This document shows, piece by piece, positions 62,940 to 64,000 of a stretch of DNA of 64,000 bases. The first letter of the stretch is position 1; each line of letters opens with the position of its first letter. Source of the stretch: Rhodothermaceae bacterium. GTDB lineage: Bacteria; Bacteroidota; Rhodothermia; Rhodothermales; Bin80. The stretch is taken from the NCBI GenBank assembly GCA_009841335.1, contig VXLY01000112.1, forward strand, positions 1 through 64,000, written 5' to 3'. The position numbers and the translations under genes were made by a program. The notes under the pieces were generated by a model. The model was not told the origin of the DNA. It was given only the letters and a program-made list of their open reading frames with translations, and ran no database searches.

Positions 62940-64000
62940 TCAGTATGCGTTACGATTAACAAATCCCTTCCAAACGGTCAAGATCATGATTTTAATATCC
63001 AGATACAGGGACCAGTTCTGAATATAATAGAGATCATGTTGAATGCGTTTTTCCAAGGATGTATTTCCACGCCATCCATTGACTTGCGCCCAGCCGGTGA
63101 TCCCTGCTTTCATCTTGTGCCGCTGCATATAGCGTGGAATACGGTTCTTGAAATCCTCAATAAACACGGGTCGCTCCGGTCTCGGGCCGACGACCGACAT
63201 ATCTCCTTTCAGCACGTTAATGAACTGCGGCAGCTCATCAAGGGAGGTACGCCGAAGAATACGACCGATTGGGGTTGCCCGATTTTCACCCTTTTTTGCC
63301 CAGACCGCTCCAGACTCTTTCTCCGCAGTTACCGGCATGGAGCGAAACTTCAGCATGTTGAAGCACAACCCATTGAGCCCCATGCGCTCTTGTTTATAGA
63401 GCACGGGCCCCTTTGAAGAGAGAAGCACCAAGGCGGCAATTATGAGCAGGATCGGCGAAAGAATAATTAGCACCAGCAAAGAAAACCCAACATCAAGACA
63501 CCTTTTGACAAACCTCCGAAAGTCGATTGGTGCTTCATCAATAATATGAAGTACGGGGAGGCCATCGACGTCAGTTATGCGGCTGTTGATGATATCATGT
63601 TGCAGGAGGTCCGGTACGAGGCAAACATGCACGAGGCGTGTGGAGAGCGAGCTAAGTAGGGTTTCGATCTTACCGACTGCGTGGAGGGGCAGGGCGATGT
63701 AAACGTAATGGATTGGATTTTCTGCCGCATCCAGCAGCGGCAACACATCATCCACTTTCCCCAATACGTCCGGTTCTTCGGTTTTGTGATCATCCAGGAA
63801 GCCAATCACCTGGAATCCCATCCACGGATAAAGTTCAAAGGATTTGGCGAGCCGCCTTCCGGCAGTTCCAGCTCCGACAATAAGAACGCGCCGCAAGTGA
63901 CGGCCGCGTCGACGTGCACTCCGTACGAAAAAATATATAGAAAGCCGCAGCGCAACCATAGAGATGGGGGCCAGTGCAGCAAAGAGTAGAATGGTAAGGC
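62940..64000 (-). CDS. Polyprenyl glycosylphosphotransferase (WbaP/WcaJ type, partial)
   Basis: The frame runs off the right edge; upstream of Met at 63959 it is still open with a hydrophobic helix. The visible part has a CoA-binding-like domain (V-L-I-V-G-A-G-T-A-G-R-R-L-A-K), a transmembrane helix, and the Bac_transf domain: D-V-G-F-S-L-L-V-L-I-I-L-S-P, M-L-K-F-R-S-M, S-L-D-E-L-P-Q-F-I-N-V-L-K-G-D-M-S-V-V-G-P-R-P, and G-I-T-G-W-A-Q-V-N. The family transfers a sugar phosphate to undecaprenyl phosphate as the first step of exopolysaccharide synthesis. Confidence 0.93.
   Translation of the reverse strand, partial: LTILLFAALAPISMVALRLSIYFFVRSARRRGRHLRRVLIVGAGTAGRRLAKSFELYPWMGFQVIGFLDDHKTEEPDVLGKVDDVLPLLDAAENPIHYVYIALPLHAVGKIETLLSSLSTRLVHVCLVPDLLQHDIINSRITDVDGLPVLHIIDEAPIDFRRFVKRCLDVGFSLLVLIILSPILLIIAALVLLSSKGPVLYKQERMGLNGLCFNMLKFRSMPVTAEKESGAVWAKKGENRATPIGRILRRTSLDELPQFINVLKGDMSVVGPRPERPVFIEDFKNRIPRYMQRHKMKAGITGWAQVNGWRGNTSLEKRIQHDLYYIQNWSLYLDIKIMILTVWKGFVNRNAY

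Overview
The window looks like part of a genome from the Rhodothermota/Balneolota side of the Bacteroidota supergroup. The evidence is a SusC/SusD pair, CRTAC1-type FG-GAP/UnbV lipoproteins, a DUF1501 protein ending in a type IX secretion sorting tag (NYPNPFNP), DUF1800, a six-bladed propeller lipoprotein, and a Bacteroidota-like promoter (TAnnTTTG) before susC. No rRNA, tRNA, CRISPR array or integrase was seen.

Left edge (1-1894, minus strand): an ExbB/TolQ-like gene, two ExbD-like genes and a TonB-like membrane protein cut by the window edge, arranged as one tight operon.

Region 2.2-25.5 kb is a conjugative plasmid-type backbone. On the minus strand are a MobC-like protein and a MOB-P-like relaxase, with an oriT candidate and an HTH protein upstream. 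On the plus strand a near-gapless Trb/VirB operon (4960-16281) runs virB2, B3, B4, trbJ/B5, trbL/B6, virB8, B9, B10, the coupling protein, a small membrane protein, the TraF maturation peptidase and virB11. Then come an ImmA-type metallopeptidase with a two-helix membrane partner, a ParA plus ribbon-helix-helix partition pair, an M23 peptidoglycan peptidase that probably takes the VirB1 role, small unknown genes, and a replication block (HTH initiator-like protein, two small genes, DnaB). Three DNA-transaction proteins here (MobC, the RHH protein, the initiator-like protein) each carry an internal tandem duplication.

From 25.7 kb the content changes to secreted and nutrient-acquisition genes: an S9 peptidase, a four-gene CRTAC1 lipoprotein operon, a propeller lipoprotein, SusC/SusD, a PIG-L deacetylase-like protein, two class II aldolase genes (one fused to a dehydrogenase, as in deoxysugar breakdown), an aldo/keto reductase, a TonB receptor with His/Asp/Glu-rich loops, DUF1800 and DUF1501, PnuC, an FG-GAP protein, an ABC-F ATPase and a sugar-phosphate transferase cut by the right edge. 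A dispersed repeat lies before both the CRTAC1 operon and the PIG-L gene; one copy is split by the propeller-gene block. A decayed ISL3-type transposase lies at 52.5 kb.

Whether the whole window is one large plasmid/chromid or a plasmid integrated beside chromosomal genes cannot be decided from the sequence alone. The change in content at about 25.5-25.7 kb is the point to test.
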